In this document: piece after piece, positions 10,004 to 20,489 of the stretch
How the letters are laid out: each line of letters starts with the position of its first letter
Numbering within the stretch: the first letter of the stretch is position 1
Assembly: GCA_016721465.1 (NCBI GenBank)
Contig: JADKIA010000026.1
Location: 18,008-82,007 of the forward strand
Length of the DNA: 64,000 bases
Reading direction: 5' to 3'
From: Ideonella sp.
Lineage (GTDB): Bacteria > Pseudomonadota > Gammaproteobacteria > Burkholderiales > Burkholderiaceae_C
The notes under the pieces: generated by a model
Database searches by the model: none
The model's input: only the letters and a program-made list of their open reading frames with translations
What the model was told of the DNA's origin: nothing
Program-made: the position numbers and the translations under genes

Positions 10004-12781
10004 CTACAGCTTGTAGTTGATGCCGAACATCACCTGGCGACCGTAGGTGTCGTAGCGCTCCACGGCAATCACATCGCCAAAGCCATTTCCCTGGCGAGTG
10101 ACATAGGGCGCGTCGGTGAGGTTGTTCACCTGCAGCAGCAAGGACAGGCCCTTCAGGCTGCCAGTCTGGAACTCGTAGCCCAGTTGCAAATCAACCTGAC
10201 GCTCGGCCTGGATCTCGCTGAACTCGCGCGCATTGTGCAGGCCAGTGATTTCGCCGCGGAAGGCCGAACGATAGCGCTGGCTGATCCGTGCCTGGTAGCC
10301 GTTCTTCTCGTAGTAGGCCGTCAGGTTGCGCACGGTGCCCGACAGACCTTCCAGCTTTTGCGAGGTACCGGGGCCATTTGGATGCACGTTGCTGGCCGTC
10401 ACCGACAAGCTGCCCAGTAGGCCGAAGCCATCCAGGGCCTTGTGCCACAGACCAGCATCGATGGAGGCACTCAACTCCGCCCCATGCACCTGGCCACCCT
10501 CGCCGTTGGCCGGGCGCTCGTAGATGCCCAAGGGGTTCAGCGGCGTGGCCAGCGGTGGGTTGCTGGTGTTGGGAAAGGCGGAGAAATCGCCAATCAGCTT
10601 CTGCTTGTAGATGTAGGTGCCCAGATCCTTGTAGAAGGCGGCGGCGGCCACGTAGCTGCGCTTGCCGAAGTACTTCTCCAACGACAAGTCAAACGACTTC
10701 GCGCGCCAGGGCTGCAGTTCCGGGTTGCCACCACTGCCACCCCAAGTGGTGAGGCCCGTGGTGCCGTTCTTGGTGATGTTGACGTCGGCACCAGCCTTCA
10801 TGTCGTCCATGCGACCGCGCGCCAAGGTCTTGGCAATGCCCAAGCGCAAGATGGTGTTGTCGGCGAATTCGGCCTTCAGGTTCAGGCTGGGCAGCACGTC
10901 GTTGTAGGTGGTGCCACGCGTCACCTCGGAGAAGTTGCCGCTGAGCTTGGACCAACCGTGCGAGCTTTGGTCTGTGTGGATGAACTGCAGGCCAAGGTTG
11001 CCGGTCACCGGCACACCGCCCACCGCCGTGTCGATGCCCAACTTGGCGAAGGCCGTGCTCACCTTCTCGAAGACTTCGTAGTTGCGATTGATGATCTGGT
11101 CGGCCGCCTGCACCTTCAGGTCGTACAGCGAATTCAGTGCCCCCATCACGTCGTGCGCGGCCACACCCGGAATACCGACGAACGACAGCGACGTGGGGCC
11201 TTGCTGCAGGGCGGCCGGCACCAGGATGGGCGCGCGCCCATTCTTCAGGTCGGCGGCCAGCTCGTTCATCTCCCGCTCCTTGGTGCGGGTGGTGTAGTTC
11301 AGGCCGAAATCGAGGGCGCTGAACATGCCCGATAGGTCTTTCTTGCCCTCCAGGTGCATGGCTTTGATGGTGTCATTGGCCTTGGGCTTCTTCCACAAGC
11401 CATCGTGGCCCCAACCGGCGGGGTCGCTGAGCTTGACGCTGGTGACATCGGCAAAATTCAGGTTGGGCACCAAGGTGGGCAGCGCAGGCGACGAGGGCAC
11501 GACCATCGTGAAGTTGGTCAAGGCCTTGTTGGCCCCGCTGTAGACGGCGCCATAGGTCTCGATGACGTTTTCAGTGCGCTGGGCGTTGGAGTAGCTCAGG
11601 TCGGCGATGGCCTTCCATCCGTCGGCCAGCTTAAGTTCGGTATTCCAGCCGCCGGATTTGAGTTTGTCGTCGCGGGTGTTCAGGTCGTTGCGCACCACGA
11701 GGTTGGTGACGCCCGCCACATTGGCCGCCGTGACGAAGTTGGTGTTGCCGCCCAGCTTCTCGGTTTGCACATTGCTGAACTGTGCGCCCTGCGCACCGCC
11801 CCAGGCGTCACCGATGCTGCCCATCAGGCCACGGTAGGACTCGTCCTTGGTGAACTTGGAGAAGTACAGATCGATGGTGCTGCGCAGATCCTTGTTCGGA
11901 CGGAACTCCAACACCCCCATCAAGCCGTCGCGAACTTGCTTGCGCGACAAGCCTACGGCCTCAAAGCCATTGAGCGTGGTGGCATCGGCCGGCAGGCCCT
12001 TGGAGCAGCTGCCGCCCCATTCCGGGTGGGCCACGCAATCGCGCGTCGGGCCGTTGAAGCCCCAGGCCTTGTAGTGCAGCTCCTGCCCCGGCGAGTCCAG
12101 GTGAGCAAAGCCCAGCGCCACGCCCACCGTGCGATTGGCGAATTGATCGATGTACGAAGCGCTGAAGCGCTTGCCGTTGCCAGGGGTGTCGGCGTTCACC
12201 GCGCCATTGGAATTGGACTCCAGGCGCGCATTGACAGCCACCGTGCGGCCAGCGAAGTCGAGCGGGCGCGCCGCCTGCATGTTGATGGTGCCAGACAGGC
12301 CTTGCCCGATCAGCGACGCATCCGGCGTCTTGTAAATGGTGACCTGGTTGATCAGCTCGGACGGGAACTGATCGAATTCCACCGCGCGGTTGTCGCCGGT
12401 GGTCACCTGCTGACGACCATTGAGCAGCGTGCCGGCAAATTGACCCGACAGGCCACGAATCTGGATTTCCTGCGCACGACCAGCCACGCGCTGACCTGCC
12501 AAGCCGGGCACCCGCGCCAGCGATTCGGCGATGGACACATCGGGCAGCTTGCCAATGTCTTCGGCAGAGATCACCTCGGACACGCCCTCGGCATTGCGCT
12601 TGGCGGTGACCGAGTTTTCTATGCCGCGCCGAATGCCCGTGACCACCACCGACTGATCGGCCTGCTGGGCTTCGGCGATGCCGGTGCCCAGCATCAGCAT
12701 GGCGCACGCCATGGCCACGGGTTGGGTTCGGAACGAGGCACGAACGGCAACTTGCCGTGGCTGGCGGAACGTCTGCTTCAT
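10004..12781 (-). CDS. TonB-dependent outer-membrane receptor, Xanthomonas/Caulobacter type
   Basis: 925 residues with a long signal region (start KQTFRQPRQ, cleaved near GIAEA). The plug domain has VVVTGIRRGIENS, the ADIGKLPDVSIAESLARVPG signature and IRGL; it is followed by a 22-strand barrel ending in FGINYKL with no final aromatic. The plug wording matches the TIGR01782 family, whose members import oligosaccharides in Xanthomonas and Caulobacter. An ATG at 12781 with AGGAG six bases upstream is preferred over one six codons earlier. It heads the leftward sugar island and would bring glycan fragments across the outer membrane for the GH3, GH127 and ABC proteins. Its upstream region carries the candidate response-regulator site at 12878-12895. 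Confidence 0.93.
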   Translation of the reverse strand: MKQTFRQPRQVAVRASFRTQPVAMACAMLMLGTGIAEAQQADQSVVVTGIRRGIENSVTAKRNAEGVSEVISAEDIGKLPDVSIAESLARVPGLAGQRVAGRAQEIQIRGLSGQFAGTLLNGRQQVTTGDNRAVEFDQFPSELINQVTIYKTPDASLIGQGLSGTINMQAARPLDFAGRTVAVNARLESNSNGAVNADTPGNGKRFSASYIDQFANRTVGVALGFAHLDSPGQELHYKAWGFNGPTRDCVAHPEWGGSCSKGLPADATTLNGFEAVGLSRKQVRDGLMGVLEFRPNKDLRSTIDLYFSKFTKDESYRGLMGSIGDAWGGAQGAQFSNVQTEKLGGNTNFVTAANVAGVTNLVVRNDLNTRDDKLKSGGWNTELKLADGWKAIADLSYSNAQRTENVIETYGAVYSGANKALTNFTMVVPSSPALPTLVPNLNFADVTSVKLSDPAGWGHDGLWKKPKANDTIKAMHLEGKKDLSGMFSALDFGLNYTTRTKEREMNELAADLKNGRAPILVPAALQQGPTSLSFVGIPGVAAHDVMGALNSLYDLKVQAADQIINRNYEVFEKVSTAFAKLGIDTAVGGVPVTGNLGLQFIHTDQSSHGWSKLSGNFSEVTRGTTYNDVLPSLNLKAEFADNTILRLGIAKTLARGRMDDMKAGADVNITKNGTTGLTTWGGSGGNPELQPWRAKSFDLSLEKYFGKRSYVAAAAFYKDLGTYIYKQKLIGDFSAFPNTSNPPLATPLNPLGIYERPANGEGGQVHGAELSASIDAGLWHKALDGFGLLGSLSVTASNVHPNGPGTSQKLEGLSGTVRNLTAYYEKNGYQARISQRYRSAFRGEITGLHNAREFSEIQAERQVDLQLGYEFQTGSLKGLSLLLQVNNLTDAPYVTRQGNGFGDVIAVERYDTYGRQVMFGINYKL

Positions 12782-12877
12782 GGGGTCTCCTGGTGGCACG
12801 GGGCGGGAAAGCGCTTGGCCGGGTCGCGCTGCCCGGGTCTGAAGGCGCTTTCACGATTCTTAACGATCACAAAACTT

Positions 12878-12895
12878 CATTAATTTATCGTTAAC
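12878..12895. promoter_or_regulatory. Candidate response-regulator operator, receptor side
   Basis: CATTAAT (12878-12884), four bases, then CGTTAAC (12889-12895): heptamers repeated every 11 bp, the layout OmpR/PhoB-type regulators use. The decamer CTTCATTAAT (12875-12884) recurs exactly at 15271-15280. The site is also embedded in an inverted repeat TTAACGAT (12860-12867) / ATCGTTAA (12887-12894). It lies in an AT-rich patch 97 nt upstream of the receptor start, in the divergent region with the two-component genes. Confidence 0.55.
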
Positions 12896-13048
12896 CCTTA
12901 GCGGCCACGGGGGCCACACCCCTGCCGAGACGCACGCGGCGTCTCGTCCACCCGGCGTCATGCCCCGCGGCGCTACAGTGCAGCTCGCACCAAGACCCGC
13001 GGGAGCCGCCCGCCCGACTGTCGCGTGCACACCACTGCCCCGCCCGCC

Positions 13049-13741
13049 ATGCCCTCCGTGATGACCCTGCTGCTGGCCGAAGACGACGCCATCCTGGCCG
13101 ATGCGCTGTCGGCGCAACTGCGACGCGCGGGCTTCGACGTGGAGCACGCCCCCAATGGCGCGGTGGCCGAGTACCTGTTGATGAAGCAGAGCTTCGACGT
13201 GGCCGTGCTCGATCTCGGGCTGCCGATGGTGGATGGCCTGACGGTGCTGCGGCGCATACGCGCCGCGCACCGAGTGACGCCGGTGCTGGTGCTGACCGCG
13301 CTGGACAGCCTGGACGACCGCGTGGCGGGCCTCAACGCCGGTGCCGACGACTACCTGACCAAGCCCTTCGACTTTCCGGAGCTGGAGGCGCGCCTGCATG
13401 CGCTGATGCGCCGTGCGCGCCCCAGCGCCAAGCTGGCCGAGCTGGGCGACCTGAGCTTCGACCCCGACACGCGACGCGCCGCCGTGCGCGGCGAGCCGCT
13501 GGACTTGAGCCCGCGCGAGTGGATGCTGCTGGAGCTGCTGCTGTCGCAACGTGATCGCGTCGTCACCAAGGACCAGATCGCCCAGGCCTGGACGCTGGAG
13601 CGCACCGAGGCCGGCGGCGCCAGCTCGATCGAGGTCTACATCCACCGCCTGCGGCGCAAGCTCGAGCAATCGGGCCTGGCCATCCGCACCGTGCGTGGCC
13701 TGGGCTATCTGCTCGAAGCCGATACCGGCGCCAAGGCATGA
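13049..13741 (+). CDS. OmpR-family response regulator
   Basis: 230 residues. The receiver domain has AEDDAILADAL (acidic pocket), VAVLDLGLPMVDG (phospho-Asp, residue 55 by this start) and TKPFDFPELEARL (conserved Lys). A winged-helix domain follows (LDLSPREWMLLELLL, SSIEVYIHRLRRKLE, IRTVRGLGYLLE). It resembles QseB/PmrA/TctD types. No clear ribosome site is visible. A start at 13061 would put the Asp at the canonical position 51 and is equally likely, while a GTG at 13025 is less so. The sensor kinase follows after ten bases. Flanking sugar operons and shared heptamer sites suggest it controls both. Confidence 0.92.
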   Translation: MPSVMTLLLAEDDAILADALSAQLRRAGFDVEHAPNGAVAEYLLMKQSFDVAVLDLGLPMVDGLTVLRRIRAAHRVTPVLVLTALDSLDDRVAGLNAGADDYLTKPFDFPELEARLHALMRRARPSAKLAELGDLSFDPDTRRAAVRGEPLDLSPREWMLLELLLSQRDRVVTKDQIAQAWTLERTEAGGASSIEVYIHRLRRKLEQSGLAIRTVRGLGYLLEADTGAKA

Positions 13742-13751
13742 TGCTCAGCGC

Positions 13752-15248
13752 ATGAATGCGAATGGAATCGGCCAGCGCTGGCTGCGCGCCATGCCGGGCG
13801 CGCGCTCGCTGCACCGCCAGTTGTTCGTCTGGTTGCTGCTGCCGCAGGTGGTGCTGTGGATCGCGGCCGCCGTGTTCACCTACAACCTGGCCGCACGCTA
13901 TGCCAACGCGGCGATCGACGCCAGCCTGGCCCAGGCCTCGCGGGCGCTGGCGCGCCAGGTCAAGCCGATCGAGAGCGGGCTGTTCATCGATTTTCCGCGC
14001 TCGGCGCAGGACATCCTGGAGGCCGACCCCAGCGACCGCGTGCTCTACACGATCAGCACGCCGCCTGGCCAGTTCATCCTGGGCAACCGGCAGCTGCCCG
14101 CGCCGCGCATCGCCCAGCCGCGCCTGGGTGAGCCCTATTTCTACGACGAGGCGGTCTCCACCGCCGCCAGCGCCGACAACCCGGGCAGCACCGATCGCCT
14201 GCGCGTGGTCGCGCTTTACTTGCGTTATGGCGATGCCAGCGTGCCCGGCGGCACGATGCTGGTGCAGGTGGCCCGCTCCAGCGCCAACCGCGAGGAACTG
14301 GCGCGCAGCATCCTGATGGACACCGTGTTGCCGCTGTCGGTGCTGATGGCCTTGACGACGATGATCGTGTGGGCCGGCATCCGCGCCGGCCTGGCCCCGC
14401 TGACCCTGCTGCAGCGCCAGGTGGAAGGGCGTGCAGCCAACGACCTGGCGCCAATCAAGCTGGAATCGGCCCCGCCGGAGGTGCACGCCCTGGCACGGGC
14501 CATGAACACGCTGCTGGCCGAGGTGCACCACAACGTGGTGGCGCAAAAGCGCTTCATCAGCGATGCCGCGCACCAGCTGCGCACCCCCTTGGCCGGCCTG
14601 AAGAGCCAGACCGAGCTGGCCCTGCGCGAGGCCAGCGACCCGGCGCTGGTGGCGCGCCTGCAACGCGTGCACGAGAGCTCCACCCGCAGCGCGCACCTGG
14701 TGAACCAGTTGCTCACCCTCGCCCGTGCCGAACCCGAAAGCGCCAACCAGCAGGACCGGGTGCCTCTGGACCTGCGCCGCCTGGCCCATGAGGTGACGGC
14801 CGAGATGGTCAAGCGCGCCCTCAATGCCGGCGTGGACCTGGGCTTCGACGAGCCGGAAGGCGATGCCAGCCACGCGCCCGTGATGGTGCGTGGCATCGCG
14901 CTGCTGCTGCGCGAGGCGCTGGTGAACCTGATCGACAACGCCATCCGCTATGCCGGGCGGGGCGCCACCGTCACGGTGCGGGTGCAAGCGGTCGGCGGGC
15001 AGGTGCACATGGCGGTGGAAGACAACGGCCCCGGCCTGCCCGACGCCGAGCGCGAGCACGTGTTCGAGCGCTTCGTGCGCGCCACGCACGACGGCACCGG
15101 CTGCGGCCTGGGCCTGGCCATCGTGCGCGAGATCGTGCAGCGCCACGCCGGCAGTGTCGCCTTGCTGCCCGTGCAGCCGCACGGCGTGCTGGCGCGGGTG
15201 GTGCTGCCGGCCGCATCACCGACCGCGGGTGCTGCCGTGCAGGGTTAG
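13752..15248 (+). CDS. Sensor histidine kinase, 2CSK_N/TctE type
   Basis: 498 residues. Transmembrane helix 1 is near residues 22-42 (LFVWLLLPQVVLWIAAAVF). A periplasmic 2CSK_N-type sensor region begins AARYANAAIDASLAQASRAL. Helix 2 is SVLMALTTMIVWAGI, followed by a HAMP-like linker. The kinase core has the H-box SDAAHQLRTPLAG (His274), N-box EALVNLIDNAIRY, G1 VEDNGPGLP and G2 GCGLGLAIVREI. All catalytic boxes are intact. It probably senses a periplasmic sugar or sugar-loaded binding protein and phosphorylates the regulator encoded immediately upstream. Upstream in-frame extension through the regulator gene is a shadow. Confidence 0.93.
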   Translation: MNANGIGQRWLRAMPGARSLHRQLFVWLLLPQVVLWIAAAVFTYNLAARYANAAIDASLAQASRALARQVKPIESGLFIDFPRSAQDILEADPSDRVLYTISTPPGQFILGNRQLPAPRIAQPRLGEPYFYDEAVSTAASADNPGSTDRLRVVALYLRYGDASVPGGTMLVQVARSSANREELARSILMDTVLPLSVLMALTTMIVWAGIRAGLAPLTLLQRQVEGRAANDLAPIKLESAPPEVHALARAMNTLLAEVHHNVVAQKRFISDAAHQLRTPLAGLKSQTELALREASDPALVARLQRVHESSTRSAHLVNQLLTLARAEPESANQQDRVPLDLRRLAHEVTAEMVKRALNAGVDLGFDEPEGDASHAPVMVRGIALLLREALVNLIDNAIRYAGRGATVTVRVQAVGGQVHMAVEDNGPGLPDAEREHVFERFVRATHDGTGCGLGLAIVREIVQRHAGSVALLPVQPHGVLARVVLPAASPTAGAAVQG

Positions 15249-15262
15249 CCCGTTTCCCGCTG

Positions 15263-15280
15263 CATTAATGCTTCATTAAT
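15263..15280. promoter_or_regulatory. Candidate response-regulator operator, second ABC operon
   Basis: Two perfect CATTAAT heptamers 11 bp apart (15263-15269 and 15274-15280), 82 nt upstream of the second binding-protein gene. The first heptamer is also part of a perfect 10-bp palindrome GCATTAATGC (15262-15271). Same motif, spacing and orientation as at 12878-12895 on the other side of the two-component genes. Confidence 0.6.
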
Positions 15281-15361
15281 AATGCGCGACGCCCGGCGAC
15301 ATCGAACCGCCCCAGCCTCGCACATCCCAACCCACGGCGCCCGCCGCTCAAGGAACCACCG

Positions 15362-16630
15362 ATGACCTCCACCCGCCCCGCCCTGCGCAGCCCCTGCATC
15401 GCCCTGGCCGTTGTCACGCTCGGCGCACTCCATGTCGCAGCTCACGCGGGTGAAGTGGAAGTGCTGCATTGGTGGACCAGCGGCGGCGAGGCCAAGGCCG
15501 CGCAGGCCTTGAAGGGCTCGCTACAGGCCAAGGGCCATGTGTGGAAGGACTTTGCCGTGGCCGGTGGCGGCGGCGATGCGGCGATGACGGTGTTGAAGTC
15601 GCGCGTGGTTTCGGGCAACGCGCCGGCCGCGGCGCAGATCAAGGGCCCCTCGCTGCAGGACTGGGCCAAGGAAGGCGTGCTGGCCTCGATCGACGACGTG
15701 GCCAAGGCCGAGAAGTGGGACACGCTGCTGCCGCCGGTGGTCAGCGACATCATGAAGTACAAGGGCAACTACATCGCCGTGCCGGTGAACGTGCACCGCG
15801 TGAACTGGCTTTGGGCGAACCCCGAGGTGTTCAAGAAGGCCGGGGCCAAGGTGCCCGGCAGCTGGGACGAGTTCTTCAGCGCCGCCGACGCGATCAAGAA
15901 GGCGGGCCTCACGGCCGTGGCCCATGGCGGCCAGCCCTGGCAGGACCTCACCACCTTCGAGGCGGTGGCCCTGGGCCTGGGCGGCACCGAGTTCTACAAG
16001 AAGGCCCTGGTGCAGCTCGATCCGGCCAGCCTGAAGAGCCCGACGATGGAAAAGGTGCTCACGACCTTCAAGCGCATCAAGGACTACACCGACAAGGGCG
16101 CCTCCGGCCGCGACTGGAACCTGGCCACCGCGATGGTGATCAAGGGCGAGGCCGGCATGCAGATCATGGGCGACTGGGCCAAGGGCGAGTTCATCGCCGC
16201 CGGCAAGGTGCCGGGCAAGGACTTCGTCTGCGTGGCTGCGCCCGGCAGCGCCAAGGCCTTCACCTTCAACATCGATTCGTTCGCCATGTTCAAGCTGAAG
16301 AACGAGGCCAACGTCAAGGCGCAGAAGGACCTGGCCTCGGCCATCATGTCGCCCGAGTTCCAGGAGACCTTCAGCCTGAACAAGGGCTCGATCCCGGTGC
16401 GCATGGGCGTGAAGATGGACAAGTTCGACGACTGTGCCAAGGCCTCGTCGGCGGACTTCGGCGCCACCGCCAAGAGCGGCGCACTGGTGCCCTCGCTGGC
16501 CCATGGCATGGCCGTGGCCTCGAGCGCCGAAGGCGCGATCAAGGACGTGGTGAGCCAGTTCTGGAACAGCGACAAGATGAGCGCCAAGGACGCAATGGAC
16601 AAGCTGGCTTCGGCAGCCAAGACCAAGTAA
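15362..16630 (+). CDS. gtsA: Extracellular sugar-binding protein of second ABC transporter (GtsA type)
   Basis: 422 residues with a signal peptide ending near HVAAHA. The mature start VEVLHWWTSGGEAKAAQ is characteristic of the glucose/mannose GtsA family. Later matches with the paralogue at 8616-9869 are VAHGGQPWQDLTTFE, DWNLATAMVIKGEAG and MGDWAKGEF. AAGGA precedes the ATG. It heads an operon gtsA-gtsB-gtsC-ATPase-GDPD behind a candidate response-regulator site. In Pseudomonas the gts system imports glucose and is under a GtrS/GltR two-component pair, an arrangement echoed here. The symbol is given by family similarity, and sugar identity is inferred. Confidence 0.92.
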   Translation: MTSTRPALRSPCIALAVVTLGALHVAAHAGEVEVLHWWTSGGEAKAAQALKGSLQAKGHVWKDFAVAGGGGDAAMTVLKSRVVSGNAPAAAQIKGPSLQDWAKEGVLASIDDVAKAEKWDTLLPPVVSDIMKYKGNYIAVPVNVHRVNWLWANPEVFKKAGAKVPGSWDEFFSAADAIKKAGLTAVAHGGQPWQDLTTFEAVALGLGGTEFYKKALVQLDPASLKSPTMEKVLTTFKRIKDYTDKGASGRDWNLATAMVIKGEAGMQIMGDWAKGEFIAAGKVPGKDFVCVAAPGSAKAFTFNIDSFAMFKLKNEANVKAQKDLASAIMSPEFQETFSLNKGSIPVRMGVKMDKFDDCAKASSADFGATAKSGALVPSLAHGMAVASSAEGAIKDVVSQFWNSDKMSAKDAMDKLASAAKTK

Positions 16631-16643
16631 GCGCCTGCCCGCC

Positions 16644-17519
16644 ATGACACCCAACCCCAGTTCCGGGCCTTGGCTCCCGCGGCTGGTGGTGGCGCCTTCG
16701 TTTCTGCTGTCCTTCCTGTTCATCTACGGCTTGATGGCCTGGAATGGCTATCTCTCGATGTCCGCGTCCAGGCTGCTGCCCAACTACGAGTTCGTGGGGC
16801 TGGCGCAGTACGAGGCGCTGTTCGAGTCCGAGCGCTGGTGGGTGGCGCTGCGCAATTTGGGGCTCTTCGGTGGCCTGTTCATCGGCGGCGGCATGGGTCT
16901 CGGGCTGCTGCTGGCCATTGCGCTCGACCAGAAGGTGCGCGCAGAAGGGCTGCTGCGCACCATCTACCTGTATCCGATGGCGCTGAGCTTCATCGTCACC
17001 GGCACCGCGTGGAAGTGGATCTTGAACCCCACGCACGGCGTGGAGCAGCTGGTGCGGCAATGGGGCTGGGCCGATTTCAGCTTTGGCTGGCTGGTGGACC
17101 CGGACCGCGCGATCTACTGCATCGTGATCGCCGGCATCTGGCAGAGCGCGGGCTTCGTGATGGCGCTGTTCCTGGCCGGCCTGCGCGGCATCGACGACTC
17201 GATCATCAAGGCCGCGCAGATCGATGGCGCCAGCCTGCCGCAGATCTACTGGCGCATCATCATCCCCACGCTGCGGCCGGTGTTCTTCTCAACGCTGATG
17301 GTGGTGAGCCACCTGGCCATCAAGAGCTTCGATCTGGTGATGGCACTCACGGCCGGTGGCCCCGGATTTGCCACCGACATGCCCGCCACCTTCATGTACA
17401 CGATGGCCTTCTCGCGCGGGCAGATCGGGCTGGGGGCGGCGAGTGCGACCATCATGCTGGCCACCGTGGCGGCCATCGTGGTGCCCTACCTCTACTCCGA
17501 GCTCAGGGTGCGCAAGTGA
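16644..17519 (+). CDS. gtsB: Glucose-type ABC transporter permease (GtsB/MalF type)
   Basis: 291 residues with about six helices, the first starting at LVVAPSFLLSFLFIYGLMAW. The EAA motif region is AAQIDGASLPQIYWRIIIP. The gene begins 13 nt after the binding-protein stop and its TGA overlaps the GTG of the next permease. Compared with the paralogue at 7639-8619, it lacks the repeat-encoded N-terminal extension, so it represents the ancestral form. It forms half of the membrane channel. Confidence 0.92.
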   Translation: MTPNPSSGPWLPRLVVAPSFLLSFLFIYGLMAWNGYLSMSASRLLPNYEFVGLAQYEALFESERWWVALRNLGLFGGLFIGGGMGLGLLLAIALDQKVRAEGLLRTIYLYPMALSFIVTGTAWKWILNPTHGVEQLVRQWGWADFSFGWLVDPDRAIYCIVIAGIWQSAGFVMALFLAGLRGIDDSIIKAAQIDGASLPQIYWRIIIPTLRPVFFSTLMVVSHLAIKSFDLVMALTAGGPGFATDMPATFMYTMAFSRGQIGLGAASATIMLATVAAIVVPYLYSELRVRK

Positions 17520-18373
17520 CGCCGCGCCTCACGTTTCATCGCGTGGCCCTGCTGGCCATGCTGCTGCTCTTTGCGGCCTTCTTTCTCACGCCGCTGTACG
17601 TGATGCTGAGCACCTCGCTCAAGAGCATGGACGAGGTGCGCACCGGCACCCTGCTCTCGCTGCCCGCCACGCCGAACCTGCAGGCCTGGGCCAAGGCCTG
17701 GTCGCAGGCCTGCACCGGCACCGATTGCGGCGGCCTGCAGCCCTTCTTCATGAACTCGGTGTGGATGGTGCTGCCGGCGGTGGGCGTGTCCACGCTGATC
17801 GGCGCGGTCAATGGCTACGTGCTGAGCAAGTGGCGATTTCGGGGCAGCGAGTTCATGTTCGCGCTGCTGCTGTTCGGCGTGTTCATGCCCATGCAGGTGG
17901 TGTTGCTGCCGATGAGCCAGGTGCTCGGCTGGCTGGGCCTGGCCAGCTCGATCTGGGGGTTGATGCTGGTGCACGTGATCGCGGGCATCCCCAGCACCAC
18001 GCTGTTCTTCCGCAACTACCACGTGGGCCTGCCCGACGAGCTGATCAAGGCCGCGATGCTCGACGGCGCAGGCTTCTGGCAGATCTTCTGGCGCATCGTG
18101 CTGCCGCTGTCCACGCCCATCATCGTGGTGACGCTGATCTGGCAGTTCACCAACATCTGGAACGATTTTCTCTATGGCGTGGTGTTCTCCGGCGCCGACA
18201 GCAAACCCATCACCGTGGGCCTGAACAACCTGGCCAACACCTCCAGCTCGGTGAAGGAGTACAACGTGGACATGGCCGCCGCGCTGATTGCCGCCCTGCC
18301 CACGCTGGTCGTCTACGTGCTGGCGGGCAAGTACTTCGTGCGCGGACTGACCGCCGGCGCGGTCAAGGGCTAG
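17516..18373 (+). CDS. gtsC: Glucose-type ABC transporter permease (GtsC/MalG type)
   Basis: 285 residues starting at a GTG that overlaps the preceding TGA (GTGA). Helix 1 is VALLAMLLLFAAFFLTPLYV. The EAA loop is AAMLDGAGFWQIFWRIVLP. The QACTGTDCGG segment is shared with the paralogue at 6683-7642. An upstream extension of this frame runs through the previous gene and is not coding. It forms the second half of the sugar channel, with the ATPase gene following after eight bases. Confidence 0.92.
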   Translation: MTPRLTFHRVALLAMLLLFAAFFLTPLYVMLSTSLKSMDEVRTGTLLSLPATPNLQAWAKAWSQACTGTDCGGLQPFFMNSVWMVLPAVGVSTLIGAVNGYVLSKWRFRGSEFMFALLLFGVFMPMQVVLLPMSQVLGWLGLASSIWGLMLVHVIAGIPSTTLFFRNYHVGLPDELIKAAMLDGAGFWQIFWRIVLPLSTPIIVVTLIWQFTNIWNDFLYGVVFSGADSKPITVGLNNLANTSSSVKEYNVDMAAALIAALPTLVVYVLAGKYFVRGLTAGAVKG

Positions 18374-18381
18374 ATCAACAA

Positions 18382-19493
<1,112 letters not shown>

Positions 19494-19497
<4 letters not shown>

Positions 19498-20477
19498 CCA
19501 ACATGCTGCACTTGCCCACCCTTCGCATCGCCGCCATGGCCATCGGCCTGGCCGGACTCGTCACCGCCGCCAGCGCGCTCGACCTGCAGGGCCACCGCGG
19601 CGTGCGCGGCCTGCGGCCGGAGAACTCGCTGGCCTCGTTCCAGCACGCCATCGAGCTGGGCGTGACCACGCTCGAGCTCGACATCGCCATCACCCGCGAC
19701 GGGGTGTTGGTGGTGCACCACGACCAGGCGCTCAACCCCAACCACACGCGCGATGCCAAGGGCCAGTGGCTGGACAAGGAAACAGCGCCCATTCATCAAT
19801 TGAGTTATGCCGAGGTGCAGACCTACGACATCGGCCGCATCAAGCCCGGCACCCGCTACGCCAAGGAGTTCGCGGACCAGCAGCCCATCGACGGCACGCG
19901 TGTGCCGCGCCTGGCCGATCTGTTCGAGATGGTCAAGCGCAGCGGCAACACCAGGATCCGTTTCGCCATCGAGACCAAGGTCAACGCCGAGCACCCCGAA
20001 GCCTCATTGCCACCCGAGCCCTTTGCCACGGCAGTGGTCAACGAGGTGCGCGCGGCCGGTATGGCCCAGCGCGTGCAGATCATGTCCTTCGACTGGCGCA
20101 CGCTGCAGGTGGTGCAGCGCATCGCGCCCGAAATCCCCACCGTCTACCTCACCGCGCAGCAGAACTGGATGGACAACATCGGCGCCAGGGGCGATGGCAC
20201 CTCGGTGTGGACTGCAGGCTTCCAATACAGGGACCACGGCTCGGTGCCCAAGATGATCAAGGCCGCCGGCGGCGCCTACTGGTCGGTGTTCCACGGCGAC
20301 ATCGATGCCGCCAAGATCGCCGAGGCGCACACGCTGGGCCTGAAGGTGCTGGTGTGGACCGTGAACGACGCCCCACTGATGGGCCGCCTGATCGACATGG
20401 GCGCCGACGGCCTGATCACCGACCGCGCCGATGTGGCGCGCAGGCTGCTGGATTCGCGCGGCGTGAAGGTCGACTGA
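19494..20477 (+). CDS. Periplasmic glycerophosphodiester phosphodiesterase
   Basis: 327 residues. A signal-like hydrophobic segment (RIAAMAIGLAGLVTAASA) is followed by the GDPD signature QGHRGVRGLRPENSLASF (catalytic His and PEN), metal motif ELDIAITRDGVLVVHHD, and C-terminal VWTVNDAPLMGRLIDMGADG. The enzyme hydrolyses glycerophosphodiesters to glycerol-3-phosphate and an alcohol. Coupled by ATGA overlap to the sugar ATPase gene, it is probably co-transcribed. That pairing is expected for glycerol-3-phosphate (ugp) operons but here the binding protein looks sugar-type, so the true substrate of this transporter may deserve caution. Confidence 0.9.
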
Positions 20478-20489
20478 AGCCGCGGCGAC

